A stretch of DNA of 64,000 nt from an uncultured Altererythrobacter sp. (lineage in GTDB: Bacteria; Pseudomonadota; Alphaproteobacteria; Sphingomonadales; Sphingomonadaceae): positions 1-64,000 of the forward strand of contig CAJXJY010000011.1 in the NCBI GenBank assembly GCA_913055875.1. The letters run 5' to 3'. A program made the position numbers and the translations under genes. Positions 42,414 to 51,975 of the stretch are shown here, one piece after another; the first letter of the stretch is position 1; each line of letters starts with the position of its first letter. The notes beneath the pieces were generated by a model. The model ran no database searches. It was not told where the DNA came from and saw only the letters and a program-made list of their open reading frames with translations.

Positions 42414-45206
42414 ATGTCGACCGGCACGCGTCTGGCGGGAATCTTGCTGCTTGGTACTGCGCTTACCTCCCCGACACTGGCATTCGCCCAGGACACGCCG
42501 GGCGTCCCGCCCGGCAACGACCCGAGCACCGAGGCGGCCGAGGAAGAGGCGCTCGAACAGATCGATCCGGCCGCCGATCCCGAAGAGGAAGAGGTCGAGG
42601 ATACCGAGATTTCGGTTCCCGGCGGCGCCATCGTCGTCACCGGCCGGCGCGGCCCGCGCGACATCTCGCGCAATTCGGGGCAGGTGCTGAGCGTCCTCTC
42701 GAGCGAGGATATCGCACGTACCGGCGAAGGCGACATCGCCGGCGCCCTGACCCGGGTCACCGGCCTGTCGGTGGTCGGCAACGGGCGCGTCTATGTCCGC
42801 GGTCTCGGCGATCGCTACTCGCTCGCGCTGCTCAACGGCCTGCCCTTGCCGAGCCCCGAGCCATTGAGCCGCGTGGTCCCGCTCGACATCTTCCCGACCA
42901 ACGTCATCGCCTCCTCGCTGGTGCAGAAGACCTATTCGGCCAATTTCCCGGGCGAATTCGGCGGCGGCGTGATCAACCTCACCACCCGCGCCGTGCCCGA
43001 GGAAAGCTTCCTCAAGATCGGCATCAGCGGTGGCGGCGACACCGAGACCACGTTCGAGAACGGCCTGACCTATTTCGGCTCCGACTGGGACAAGTTCGGC
43101 TTCGACAACGGCAATCGCGACATCCCCTCCAACCTGCAGGCCTTCATCGACAGCGGCGAGCGGATCGAGGACACGTCGGTCGCGACGCAGGAAGGCATTG
43201 CGGCGCAGATCTTCCCGCTCAACCTCGTCACGCTGCAAAAGAGCAGCAAGTTGCCGGCGAACTTCTCCGCCTCGCTGACCGGCGGCACCTCGTTCGAAAT
43301 CGGAGACGGCCGCTATTTCGGCATTCTCGCGACCGCGGCGATCTCCAATTCGTGGCGCAACCGCTCGGTCCGTTCGCAACAGGCGAACCAGGACCTGTCG
43401 ACGGTCAACCAGGATTTCACCACCTTCATCACCGACAACAACGTGCTGGTGAACGGGCTGCTCAGCTTCGGCCTCGACCTCGGCGATCACACCATCCGCT
43501 GGACCAACGTCTATATCCGCGACACGCTCAAGACCGCGCGGCTCGGCGAGGGCACCGATTTCCTCCAGGGCGCGAGCGGGTTCGACTTTCTCACGCAGAA
43601 CACCGCCTGGTTCGAACGCCAGCTGATGGATTCGCAGATCGTCGGCGAGTTCGAGTTCGGGCCATTCTCGCTCGACCTGCGCGGCGGCTTCGCGCAGACC
43701 GATCGCGAGGCGCCGTTCAACGCGACCTTCGTCTATACTCGCACCAACGTCCCCGACGACACGCCCGACGTGATCGATTCGGTCGGCGAGCAATATGCGG
43801 TCTATCTCAACCAGGCTTCGGGCACCGGCCTCTCCAGCGTCTCGTTCGACGACCTGACCGAGAAGCTGTGGTACGGCGGCATCGACCTCAGCTACGAGGT
43901 CAATTCGCGGCTCAACGCCACCGTCGGCTACGCCTATACGGACACCGACCGCCGCTCGTCGCGGCGCGAATTCATCCCGCGGGCCGAAGCGGTGCCGCTC
44001 GAACTGACCGATCCCGATACCGGCGAAACCTACACCTTCACGCCCGACCCGCGGCTGATCCCGATCATCGGCCTGCGCCGCCCGGGCGACATCATCAACG
44101 GCGCGACGCTGGCGCTGTTCGACATCACGCTCAACGAGGCGACCGCCTTCCCGGTGTTCGACGCCGCGCTCGAGATCCATGCCGGCTACGGCAAGTTCAC
44201 CTGGGTTCCGGTCGATGCGCTGACGATCGAGGCGGGCGTGCGCTACGAGGATGCAAAGCAGTCGGTCGCGCTCGACCAGAGCGTCTTCAACACGCCGATC
44301 GTCGGGGCGACCGCGACCAATCTGAACAACGATTACTGGCTGCCCGGCGTAACCGTCACCTGGCTCGCCACCGACGACCTGCAGGTCCGGCTTGCCGGAT
44401 CGAAGACCATCGCCCGCCCGCAATTCCGCGAGCTGGTCGAGCAGGTCTATTTCGATCCCGAAAGCAACCGCACCTTCCGCGGCAACCCGTTCCTGGTCGA
44501 CAGCGAGTTGCTCAACGCCGAGGCGCGGCTCGAATACTACATGGGCGGGCAGGACAAGGTCAGCATTGCCGGCTTCTACAAGAAGATCGACAATCCGATC
44601 GAAGCCTTCATCCTCGCGCAGGCCGGCGGCGGATTCATCACCAGCTACGCCAACGCGCCCGAGGCGCAGATCTACGGCGGCGAGATCGAGCTGCAGAAGG
44701 CCTTCCCGCTCTACGACTGGGGCGGCTTCTTCCAGGCCAAGGACTTCGTGGTGCGGGCGAACTACACCTACACCCAGTCGGACATCAAGGTGCAGGCCGG
44801 CGACATCACCTTCGTCCCGCCCAACGGCATGGGCGATGCGACGCAGTATTTCGACGACGGCGACCGGCTGACCGGCCAGTCCGATCATATCGCCAACGTG
44901 CAGATCAGCCTCGAGGACCAGGACAAGCTGCAACAGTTCACCGTGCTGTTCAATTACGGCAGCGACCGGGTGACCAGCCGCGGCTTCCAGCAGCCCGACG
45001 TGGTCGAGGACCCAGGCCTGACGATCGACCTGGTCGCGCGCTCGGTGATCAAGCTGTTCAGGCAGCCTTTCGAGCTGGAACTCGAAGCGCGCAACATCAC
45101 CGGGCGCGATAATTTCGAATTCCAGACCAACGGCACCAACCGGATCGAGATCAACAGCTACGAGAAGGGCACGTCCTTCTCGATCGGGATTTCGACGGAG
45201 TTTTAA
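42414..45206 (+). CDS. TonB-dependent receptor (partner of the lipoprotein)
   Basis: 930-aa outer-membrane receptor. Signal peptide to about residue 24 (ends LAFAQD), an acidic linker, then a TonB-box-like AIVVTGRRG and the plug (SGQVLSVLSSEDIARTG, NGLPLPSPEPLSRVVPLDIF). The beta barrel ends FSIGISTEF with the C-terminal Phe. The plug resembles receptors that pair with surface lipoproteins. The substrate is not deducible. It lies downstream of the beta-helix-like lipoprotein and close to a PhoB/OmpR-type regulator. Confidence 0.93.
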   Translation: MSTGTRLAGILLLGTALTSPTLAFAQDTPGVPPGNDPSTEAAEEEALEQIDPAADPEEEEVEDTEISVPGGAIVVTGRRGPRDISRNSGQVLSVLSSEDIARTGEGDIAGALTRVTGLSVVGNGRVYVRGLGDRYSLALLNGLPLPSPEPLSRVVPLDIFPTNVIASSLVQKTYSANFPGEFGGGVINLTTRAVPEESFLKIGISGGGDTETTFENGLTYFGSDWDKFGFDNGNRDIPSNLQAFIDSGERIEDTSVATQEGIAAQIFPLNLVTLQKSSKLPANFSASLTGGTSFEIGDGRYFGILATAAISNSWRNRSVRSQQANQDLSTVNQDFTTFITDNNVLVNGLLSFGLDLGDHTIRWTNVYIRDTLKTARLGEGTDFLQGASGFDFLTQNTAWFERQLMDSQIVGEFEFGPFSLDLRGGFAQTDREAPFNATFVYTRTNVPDDTPDVIDSVGEQYAVYLNQASGTGLSSVSFDDLTEKLWYGGIDLSYEVNSRLNATVGYAYTDTDRRSSRREFIPRAEAVPLELTDPDTGETYTFTPDPRLIPIIGLRRPGDIINGATLALFDITLNEATAFPVFDAALEIHAGYGKFTWVPVDALTIEAGVRYEDAKQSVALDQSVFNTPIVGATATNLNNDYWLPGVTVTWLATDDLQVRLAGSKTIARPQFRELVEQVYFDPESNRTFRGNPFLVDSELLNAEARLEYYMGGQDKVSIAGFYKKIDNPIEAFILAQAGGGFITSYANAPEAQIYGGEIELQKAFPLYDWGGFFQAKDFVVRANYTYTQSDIKVQAGDITFVPPNGMGDATQYFDDGDRLTGQSDHIANVQISLEDQDKLQQFTVLFNYGSDRVTSRGFQQPDVVEDPGLTIDLVARSVIKLFRQPFELELEARNITGRDNFEFQTNGTNRIEINSYEKGTSFSIGISTEF

Positions 45207-45255
45207 GGCTTGCGCGCTGCGCCCTTCGACTTCGAAACCGGTCGCTTACCGAATT

Positions 45256-45346
45256 CGTCATCCTGAACTTGTTTCAGGATCCATCTCGCCACCGGTACGG
45301 ACGGTGCAAGCGGAGAGATGGATGCTGAAACGAGTTCAGCATGACG
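45256..45346. repeat. 91-bp two-hairpin dispersed repeat, copy 3
   Basis: Begins CGTCATCCTGAACTTG and ends GAGTTCAGCATGACG. The left hairpin is CCTGAA/TTCAGG and the right is GCTGAA/TTCAGC, the reverse of copy 2. Same 91-bp length as the copies at 1864 and 23796. Confidence 0.85.
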
Positions 45347-45389
45347 ATTCAACTTGGTCGGGAGCGGGGCTCGCGAACGGGTATCACCC

Positions 45390-46064
45390 TCAAACCAGAT
45401 CGAACACATACCCGAGCGAACGCACCGTCCGCAGCGGATTGCCCGCGCCGGCCGATTTGAGCGCGCGGCGCAGGCGGCCGACCCAGACATCGACGGTGCG
45501 CTCGTCGATCGGCGGTTCCTGCTTGCCGAGCCCCGAGATCAGCTCCTCGCGCGAGAGCACGCGGTTGGCATTCTCGGCGAAATAGCGCAGCAGGCGGAAT
45601 TCGTTCGGACGCAGCTGCACCGGCTCGCCCGCCCAGCGGGCCTGCAGCGCGGCCATGTCGATCACCAGCGGACCGAATTCGAGCCGCTGCGTCGCGTGGC
45701 GCGGCTGGCGCTCGGACTGCAGCGCCAGCACCCGGTCGAGCACCGTCGTCCGGTCGAGCGGGCCGACGAGGTAATCGTCCGCGCCCGCCTTGAGCGCGCG
45801 TCGCCGGTCCTCGATATCGTCGCTTTCGAGTACCATGGTGACATGCGAATCGCCCATCCGCTGGTCGGCGCGCAGGCGGCGGCACATTTCGAGCCCGGCC
45901 ATGTCGTCCATCACCCAGTCGACGAACACGTAGGCGGGCCCTTCGACCAGCTGCCGCGGCCCGTCCGATCCGAGCCGCGCGAAGGTGAAGCGGCGCTCGT
46001 CGTGAACGAAATCATCCAGCGTTTCGCCGAGCTCGTCGGTGAGGAAGATGTTGATCACGGTCAC
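45390..46064 (-). CDS. OmpR/PhoB-type response regulator with atypical receiver
   Basis: 224 aa, GTG start at 46064. The receiver has an acidic pair (D10, E11) and a candidate phospho-acceptor D49 in VFVDWVM. The conserved Lys of the DDYLxKPF motif is replaced: the sequence reads DDYLVGPLD (Gly 101). The winged-helix domain is intact, with RTVDVWVGRLRRAL and RTVRSLGYVFD, close to PhoB. The missing Lys suggests non-canonical or phosphorylation-independent control. No histidine kinase is adjacent. It is convergent with the TonB receptor gene. Confidence 0.85.
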   Translation of the reverse strand: MTVINIFLTDELGETLDDFVHDERRFTFARLGSDGPRQLVEGPAYVFVDWVMDDMAGLEMCRRLRADQRMGDSHVTMVLESDDIEDRRRALKAGADDYLVGPLDRTTVLDRVLALQSERQPRHATQRLEFGPLVIDMAALQARWAGEPVQLRPNEFRLLRYFAENANRVLSREELISGLGKQEPPIDERTVDVWVGRLRRALKSAGAGNPLRTVRSLGYVFDLV

Positions 46065-46153
46065 GGTCGGCAGATTCCCTGTGCACCGAGGGAAATGCCG
46101 CCGTTATGTGACGCGATGGTGACATCCGCCCGACCGTTCGCAATATCCTTCGC

Positions 46154-49087
46154 TCAGCCCGGATCGCGCGCGAACTGCCGCTTGTAGAACCAGCCGATTC
46201 CGATCAGGCTGAAGCCCAACGCCATGAACGACGCGATCCGCGCCAGCCCCTCGAGCCCGGCGGCGTCGAACAGGAACACCTTGCCCACCGCGAGCAGCAT
46301 CAGCACCAGCGAACCGATCCGCCAGCTGCGCTCGCCGCTGCGCGATCCCCACAGCAGGAAGCCGATCGCGAGCACGATGCCGAGCAGCGAGCGGAGCAGG
46401 TCCTCGGCCTGGTCGACCGGCGGCGAAACCAGCACCGTCCCCGCGAAGACGTGGCGCAGCTCGGACAGTGCGAACAGGCCGATCACTACCATGATCCCCG
46501 TATCGACCAGCGGGCGCAGCGCCGCATAGCTTTCGCGCGCCGCACCGCGCAGCGCGAGCAGCGCGGCGAGACCGGTGGCATAGGCGGGAACCAGCCAGTT
46601 GACGAGCGGCCACGGCCCGACCTGCTGCACCGCCCACAGCGGGTTGTGCCAGCCGAGGGAGAAGATCGCGAAATGCAGCAGCGCGACGGCGACGAGGCCG
46701 CCGACCGCCGGTCGGGCCCAGCTCTTCTCGCGCGCCAGACGCCAGATCGCTGCGGCACCCGCCAGCAGCAGCGCCTGCCACACGAAGCGTTCGGCCATTC
46801 CGAGCGCTGCGAATTCCGTCTCGGTCCCGATGGCGAAGACCTGCTTGAACGCAATATGCGCCGCGCACAGCGCTGCAGTGCCGCCCGCGGCCCACGCAGC
46901 GTAGCGGAGTTGCCCCAGCCGGCCCTCGCGCTGCAGGATCGCCAGCGCGGCGCAAGCGACCAGCGGCAGCACATAGAGCGCCACATCCGCGATCGCGCCG
47001 GGTTCGGCGACGAACATCGGTATGCCCGCAAGCGCTTCCAGCCCGTGGCCGAGCCAGATCGCCACGCCGGGGGTCGCCCACAGGCCGGCAATCGCGAACA
47101 GCACCGTCCAGCCGACGCGCCTCCCCGGCCATGCCAAACTCGCCGCGATTGCCGCCAGCGCGGCGAACCAGGCGAGCGCTTCGCCCGGCAGGAGCTGCGC
47201 GGCGAAGGCGTAGAGGCTCGCCGCAGCGACCATCTCCGCGACGCGGCGCCCGATCGCAATGTCCTCACGCAGGGCCAGCCACGCGAAGGTGCCGGTCGCG
47301 GCCGCCCAGCGCAGCGGCGACATAAGGTAATCGCTTTCCCCGCCTCCCTGGATGAGAGCGTACAGTTCGCCATCGAGCGAATCCCATGTGAACAGGGCGA
47401 ACAGCCCGGCCAGCGCCGAGGCCCAGGCGAGGGCGAGCAAGCTGCGATCGTCGCGCCCGCTGCCGAGCGCGAGCAGGCCTGCGGTCACCGCTGCGCCGAC
47501 CAGCGGCGCGGCCCAGGCGGGCGTGGCGATCAGACCGGCGGCGAACAGCGCGACCGCTGCCGCCCCGACCGAAACCATTGCCGATGGCGGCAGGTCGGCG
47601 TCGCGCGGCGGCCAGCGCAACCACGCGGCCATGGCCGGAAGCAGTGCGAAGCCCAACACGATCAGCGCGATCGTGAGTTCGACATCGGCGCGTGCGAAAT
47701 GCTGCCACGTCACCGCGCCGGCAAGCAGCGCGAAACCGGAAACCTGGAGGAAATCGATCAGCCGCGCCCGGTCGCGCCAGACCGCGGCGAGCGGGACGAG
47801 CGCGAACACCGCCGTCATGCCGCCGAGGACCAGCGCGAACTCGCTCTCGCCCGGATCGGGCCACAGCGAGGCGAGCCCGAGCCCGATCGCGGCGGCGATC
47901 GCATTCGCCTCGCGCATGCGCGGCTCGCGCCAGCCGAAGAAGGCGAGCGCCGCGCCGATCAGCAGATAGAGCGACCAGGCGAGCGGCGCGAAGCCGCCGT
48001 CGGCCACCATCGCCGCCAGCTGCAACGACGCGATCGCCGCCGCCCCGACGCGGATCCAGCGCGGCCCCTCTGTCTTCGAAGTGAACGCGGGCAGGACCAC
48101 CCCGAGCAGCACGAGATAGGAGCCCAGCGCGATCGTATCGAAATCGCTCGACACGCCCGACAGCAGCAGCATCACGCCCCAGCCGAGGCCGCCCGCGAGC
48201 GCCGCGATCGCGAGCCAGCTGCGATGCTGCTGGCGCCCGGTCCAGGTCAGCCCGGCGGTCACCAGCGCGAGGTAGAGCGCGAGCAGCGGCACGTTCGCTT
48301 CCTCGCCACCAACCAGCAGCGGCGCGGCGAACCCGCCGACCAGTCCGAGGATCGCGGCGGGCAGCCCGAAGCGGAACGACAGCGCGATCGCCGCGGCGGT
48401 GACCACCGCAAGGCCGGCAAACGCCATCGTCGCACCGATCAGCCCGTAATGGCTCCCGGCGAGGTAGAAGCCCGCATAAAGCGTCGCGAGCCCGGCCCCG
48501 GCCAGCGCCTGCCGCACGCGCGGATCGGCAACCCGCTCCTCGAAGCGGTAGGCCAGTTCGGCCCCGGCAAGCAGCGCGAGCCCGAACACGAAGCTCAGCA
48601 ACACGCGCACCGGCGGCGTCAGCAGCCCCTGCTCGATCGACCAGCGCACGAGGAAGAAGCCGGCAACCGCGAGCGCGATTCCGCCCGCCCAGATCGGCAG
48701 CAGGCGGCCGAAGATTTCCTCGAAATCGAAACCGGGCCGATCCGACCAGGCGGTCGCCGGCTCTTCCTCCTCGACCGCTTCGGTGCGGACCGGCGGCGGT
48801 ACGCCCCGCCCCTCGTCGGCAACCATTGGCGACGGTGGTGGTTCGGCAGCCCGCGTTGCCGGCTCGGGAGTCTCGGAGCGCGGAGGCTCCGGGGCCTCCG
48901 GTTCCGTGGGAGCTTCCGTCCGTTCGGGTATCGGAGCGCGATCGGCGACGCTATCCGCGGACGCCTGCGCCGGTTGCACCGGATCGAAATGATAGCGCCA
49001 TTCGCTCAGCTCGGTCTCGACCCTGTCGAGCCGCTGCCACAGATAGGCCACGGCCCCGCCGAGCACGAGAAACAGGAACAGTTCCAC
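46154..49087 (-). CDS. DUF2339 polytopic membrane protein
   Basis: 977 aa from the GTG at 49087 (GGAG upstream); a longer frame to 49135 runs into the operator region. The N-terminus has one membrane segment, then a coiled coil and a Pro/Glu/Arg-rich linker (about 50-120). Some 25 to 30 hydrophobic helices follow to the C-terminus. This is the DUF2339 layout, whose function is unknown. It is divergent from a TetR gene; two operator-like palindromes lie between them, so it is a likely TetR target. Confidence 0.85.
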   Translation of the reverse strand: MELFLFLVLGGAVAYLWQRLDRVETELSEWRYHFDPVQPAQASADSVADRAPIPERTEAPTEPEAPEPPRSETPEPATRAAEPPPSPMVADEGRGVPPPVRTEAVEEEEPATAWSDRPGFDFEEIFGRLLPIWAGGIALAVAGFFLVRWSIEQGLLTPPVRVLLSFVFGLALLAGAELAYRFEERVADPRVRQALAGAGLATLYAGFYLAGSHYGLIGATMAFAGLAVVTAAAIALSFRFGLPAAILGLVGGFAAPLLVGGEEANVPLLALYLALVTAGLTWTGRQQHRSWLAIAALAGGLGWGVMLLLSGVSSDFDTIALGSYLVLLGVVLPAFTSKTEGPRWIRVGAAAIASLQLAAMVADGGFAPLAWSLYLLIGAALAFFGWREPRMREANAIAAAIGLGLASLWPDPGESEFALVLGGMTAVFALVPLAAVWRDRARLIDFLQVSGFALLAGAVTWQHFARADVELTIALIVLGFALLPAMAAWLRWPPRDADLPPSAMVSVGAAAVALFAAGLIATPAWAAPLVGAAVTAGLLALGSGRDDRSLLALAWASALAGLFALFTWDSLDGELYALIQGGGESDYLMSPLRWAAATGTFAWLALREDIAIGRRVAEMVAAASLYAFAAQLLPGEALAWFAALAAIAASLAWPGRRVGWTVLFAIAGLWATPGVAIWLGHGLEALAGIPMFVAEPGAIADVALYVLPLVACAALAILQREGRLGQLRYAAWAAGGTAALCAAHIAFKQVFAIGTETEFAALGMAERFVWQALLLAGAAAIWRLAREKSWARPAVGGLVAVALLHFAIFSLGWHNPLWAVQQVGPWPLVNWLVPAYATGLAALLALRGAARESYAALRPLVDTGIMVVIGLFALSELRHVFAGTVLVSPPVDQAEDLLRSLLGIVLAIGFLLWGSRSGERSWRIGSLVLMLLAVGKVFLFDAAGLEGLARIASFMALGFSLIGIGWFYKRQFARDPG

Positions 49088-49128
49088 GATAGTGTCTCCC
49101 CGAATTCCGGCGCGGCATAACCCACAAA

Positions 49129-49164
49129 TGAACACTGTTCAATATAAAAATTGGACAGTGTTCA
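49129..49164. promoter_or_regulatory. Twin palindromic operators for the TetR regulator
   Basis: TGAACACTGTTCA (49129-49141) is a perfect palindrome around C. TGGACAGTGTTCA (49152-49164) matches with one mismatch. The centres are 23 bp apart, in the divergent gap between the DUF2339 gene and the TetR gene. Confidence 0.7.
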
Positions 49165-49187
49165 ATTTGCCTCCTATTGGCAACCGC

Positions 49188-49799
49188 ATGGGGCGGCGAT
49201 CCGATCATACCCGCAGCGAGCTGCGCGCGCTGCTGATCCGCAAGGGCCAGCGCCTGCTGCGCGAGGTGGGCTTCGCGCGCTTTTCGGGCCGCGAGGTGGC
49301 CAAGCGCGCGGGCTATACCGTCGGCACGATCTACAACGTGTTCGGCTCGCTCGACGGGCTGCTGGCGGCGATCAACACCAAGACCTTCCTCGACTGGGCC
49401 GGCTTCCTGCGCGCGCGGCTCGAACGCGCCGAGGACGATCGCATCGCCGCGCTGGTGACCGCCTATTTCGATTTCGCGCTCGAGCGCCCGCACCTGTGGT
49501 CGGCAATCTACGAGCACCGGCTGCCCGAAGGGCTCGACCTGTCCGAACAGGACCGCGCCGATCGCGCAATTCTGACGGGCATCGTCGAGGACGAAGTGCG
49601 CGCGGTCCTCCCCCCCGACACACCTGCCGATGTCGCGCGTCTGTCGCGCTCGCTGGTGGCTACGGTGCACGGCCATTGCAGCTTTGCCGTCGGCGGCAGC
49701 TTCGCATTGCTCGACGAGACCGATCCGGTCGCCAGCGCGCTCGCCCGGGTACGCGAATCGCTCGCCGCACACGGTTATCGCAACCCGTCCGGCAACTGA
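49188..49799 (+). CDS. TetR/AcrR family transcriptional regulator
   Basis: 203 aa, ATG at 49188. N-terminal HTH: FSGREVAKRAGYTVGTIYNVFGS. The C-terminal ligand domain is all-helical and contains HGHCSFAVGGSFAL. The frame extends upstream to 49092, but that would place the operators inside the coding region, so I take 49188. It probably represses itself and the divergent DUF2339 gene. Confidence 0.92.
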   Translation: MGRRSDHTRSELRALLIRKGQRLLREVGFARFSGREVAKRAGYTVGTIYNVFGSLDGLLAAINTKTFLDWAGFLRARLERAEDDRIAALVTAYFDFALERPHLWSAIYEHRLPEGLDLSEQDRADRAILTGIVEDEVRAVLPPDTPADVARLSRSLVATVHGHCSFAVGGSFALLDETDPVASALARVRESLAAHGYRNPSGN

Positions 49800-49868
49800 G
49801 CGGCGCAACGCTTTACATTTATTGATGTTCACGGAACAAACGCCTGAACTCGGGCATTTCCGGACAGA

Positions 49869-50633
49869 ATGAAAGCCGAACTCGATCGCTACCCGCTGAC
49901 CGGCCGTTTCCTGATGGGCAGGCTGCGCCATGCGATGGGCGAGCGCGAGAAGGAAATCCTCGAAACCTCGATCGAAGAATGCGAGGAATTCACCCGCCCG
50001 CACCGCTTCCTGTCGCGCGGCGAGGTGTGCGAGCGCTCGACCATGCTGGTCGAGGGATTCATGGTCCGCACGATCTACGAGAACGACCGCCGCTACATCG
50101 TCGGCATCCAGGTGCCCGGCGATTTCGTCGACCTGCACGCCTTCGCGCTCAAGCGGCTCGACCACGACCTCGTCAGCATCGGCCCGGCCAAGGTCGGCTA
50201 TGTGCGGCACGACCGGCTGCGTGACCTGATGCGGTCCGAGCCGCACCTCTCGCGGCTGTTCTGGTTCTCGACCCTGCTCGATGCCGCGATTCACCGGCAG
50301 TGGACCCTGAAGCTCGGCCAGCTCAAGGCCAATCGCCGCGTCGCGCACCTGTTCAGCGAGATCTGGTGCCGACTCGACATGATCGGCCTGTCGCGCACCA
50401 ACGGGTTCCGGACACCGCTGACCCAGGCCGACCTCGCCGACATGTGCGGCACCACCTCGATCCATATGAACCGTTCGCTCGGCGAATTGCGCCGCTCGGG
50501 CATCGCCGAGTTCCGCCGCGGGCTGGTCACCGCAGGCGACCGCGACCAACTCGAACGGCATGGCGACTTCGATGCCGACTATCTCTATGGCGAAGGCATG
50601 CTGCAAGTCGGAGACGAACTGCAGCCGCACTGA
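49869..50633 (+). CDS. Crp/Fnr family transcriptional regulator
   Basis: 254 aa. N-terminal cyclic-nucleotide-like beta barrel (GIQVPGDFVDLHAF) and C-terminal winged helix (LTQADLADMCGTTSIHMNRSL). No Fnr-type N-terminal cysteine cluster is present, so oxygen sensing through Fe-S is unlikely. Ligand unknown. Single gene, 69 bp after tetR. Confidence 0.9.
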   Translation: MKAELDRYPLTGRFLMGRLRHAMGEREKEILETSIEECEEFTRPHRFLSRGEVCERSTMLVEGFMVRTIYENDRRYIVGIQVPGDFVDLHAFALKRLDHDLVSIGPAKVGYVRHDRLRDLMRSEPHLSRLFWFSTLLDAAIHRQWTLKLGQLKANRRVAHLFSEIWCRLDMIGLSRTNGFRTPLTQADLADMCGTTSIHMNRSLGELRRSGIAEFRRGLVTAGDRDQLERHGDFDADYLYGEGMLQVGDELQPH

Positions 50634-50692
50634 TCACATTATAATGTGTTTTCCGGCTTGCGCCATCACATCGTAGTGGGTATTGCCGGGGC

Positions 50693-51973
50693 ATGAGCGC
50701 ACTCAGCCCGCAATCCGCCCGCGACCGCATCCGCCAGCTCGTCGACGACGGCGCCATGTCGCGCGCCGCCATCGCCCGCGCCGCCGGTCTCCACGCCAAT
50801 TCGCTGCGCGACTGCATGGAGGACGGCTGGAATCCCACCGCCGAGACGCTCGGCAAGCTCGAGCACTTCTTCGTCGCCAACGCCGACCGCCCGGTCCTCG
50901 CGAGCATCGAGGAGATCATCGACGAGGCGCGCAACGGGCGCATGTTCGTGCTGGTCGACGACGAGGACCGCGAGAACGAAGGCGACCTGGTTATCCCCGC
51001 GCAGATGGCGACCCCTTCCGCGATCAATTTCATGGCGACACACGGCAAGGGGCTGATCTGCCTCTCGCTCGACCGCAAGCGGGTCGAGACACTCGGGCTC
51101 GAGCCGATGAGCCGCGACAACCGCGAGAGCATGCAGACCGCCTTCACCGTCTCGATCGAGGCGCGCGAGGGCGTCACCACCGGCATTTCCGCCGCCGACC
51201 GCGCACGCACCGTGTCGGTCGCGATCGACGCCGGCAAGGGGCGCGAGGACATCGTCTCGCCCGGCCACGTCTTCCCGCTGGTCGCGCGCGACGGCGGGGT
51301 GCTGGTGCGCGCAGGGCACACCGAGGCGGCGGTCGATATCGCGCGGCTTGCCGGGCTCAACCCCTCGGGGGTGATCTGCGAGATCATGAACGAGGACGGC
51401 ACCATGTCGCGGATGGACGACCTGATCGCCTTCGCGCGCCGCCACGAACTCAAGATCGGCACCATCCGCGACCTGATCGCCTATCGCCTGCGCAACGACC
51501 ACCTCGTCGAGCAGGTCAGCGAGAGCCGACTCGAATCCGATTACGGCGGCGAATGGCGCGCGATGACCTACCGCTCCAAGGTCTCGGGCGCGACGCATGT
51601 CGTGCTGCAGAAGGGCCATGTCGAGCCGGGCACGCCGACTTTGGTGCGGATGCATGCGATCTCGATCTTCGACGACGTGCTCGGCCAGTCGGGGCCGAGG
51701 AAGCGCCAGCTGCAGCGCTCGATGGCGGCGATCGGCGAGCGCGGCACCGGGCTGATCGTGGTAATCATGCCCGACCGGCCGGAGAAGCTGCAGGCCGAGA
51801 TCGGCCGCCACCCGCATCCCGACGGCGAACTGCGCGATTACGGCATCGGCGCGCAGATCCTGGTCGACCGCGGGGTGACCGAAATGGTGCTGCTGACCGA
51901 CAGCGACCGCACGGTGGTGGGCCTCGAAGGCTACGGCCTCAGCGTCGTCGGACGCGAACCGATCCCTGACTAG
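50693..51973 (+). CDS. ribB: HTH-fused 3,4-dihydroxy-2-butanone 4-phosphate synthase with decayed GCHII domain
   Basis: 426 aa in three parts. Residues 1-62 resemble a small helix-turn-helix (AAIARAAGLHANSLRDCMED). RibB follows with DDEDRENEGD at 89-98, GLICLSL and a full set of conserved acidic residues. The C-terminal third aligns with GTP cyclohydrolase II but lacks the zinc-binding cysteines expected after the RxH segment (it reads VRMHAISIFDDVLG). So only the RibB reaction of riboflavin synthesis is likely. No FMN riboswitch is seen upstream. The fused HTH is unusual and may be regulatory. Confidence 0.9.
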   Translation: MSALSPQSARDRIRQLVDDGAMSRAAIARAAGLHANSLRDCMEDGWNPTAETLGKLEHFFVANADRPVLASIEEIIDEARNGRMFVLVDDEDRENEGDLVIPAQMATPSAINFMATHGKGLICLSLDRKRVETLGLEPMSRDNRESMQTAFTVSIEAREGVTTGISAADRARTVSVAIDAGKGREDIVSPGHVFPLVARDGGVLVRAGHTEAAVDIARLAGLNPSGVICEIMNEDGTMSRMDDLIAFARRHELKIGTIRDLIAYRLRNDHLVEQVSESRLESDYGGEWRAMTYRSKVSGATHVVLQKGHVEPGTPTLVRMHAISIFDDVLGQSGPRKRQLQRSMAAIGERGTGLIVVIMPDRPEKLQAEIGRHPHPDGELRDYGIGAQILVDRGVTEMVLLTDSDRTVVGLEGYGLSVVGREPIPD

Positions 51974-51975
51974 CC

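Noticed and set aside
46451-49120. An 889-aa open frame opposite the DUF2339 gene
   Set aside because: It is highly Arg/Gln/Gly-rich with no domains. The other strand encodes a well-formed membrane protein.
50634-50692. An FMN riboswitch upstream of ribB
   Set aside because: The gap is only 59 nt and lacks the conserved stems.
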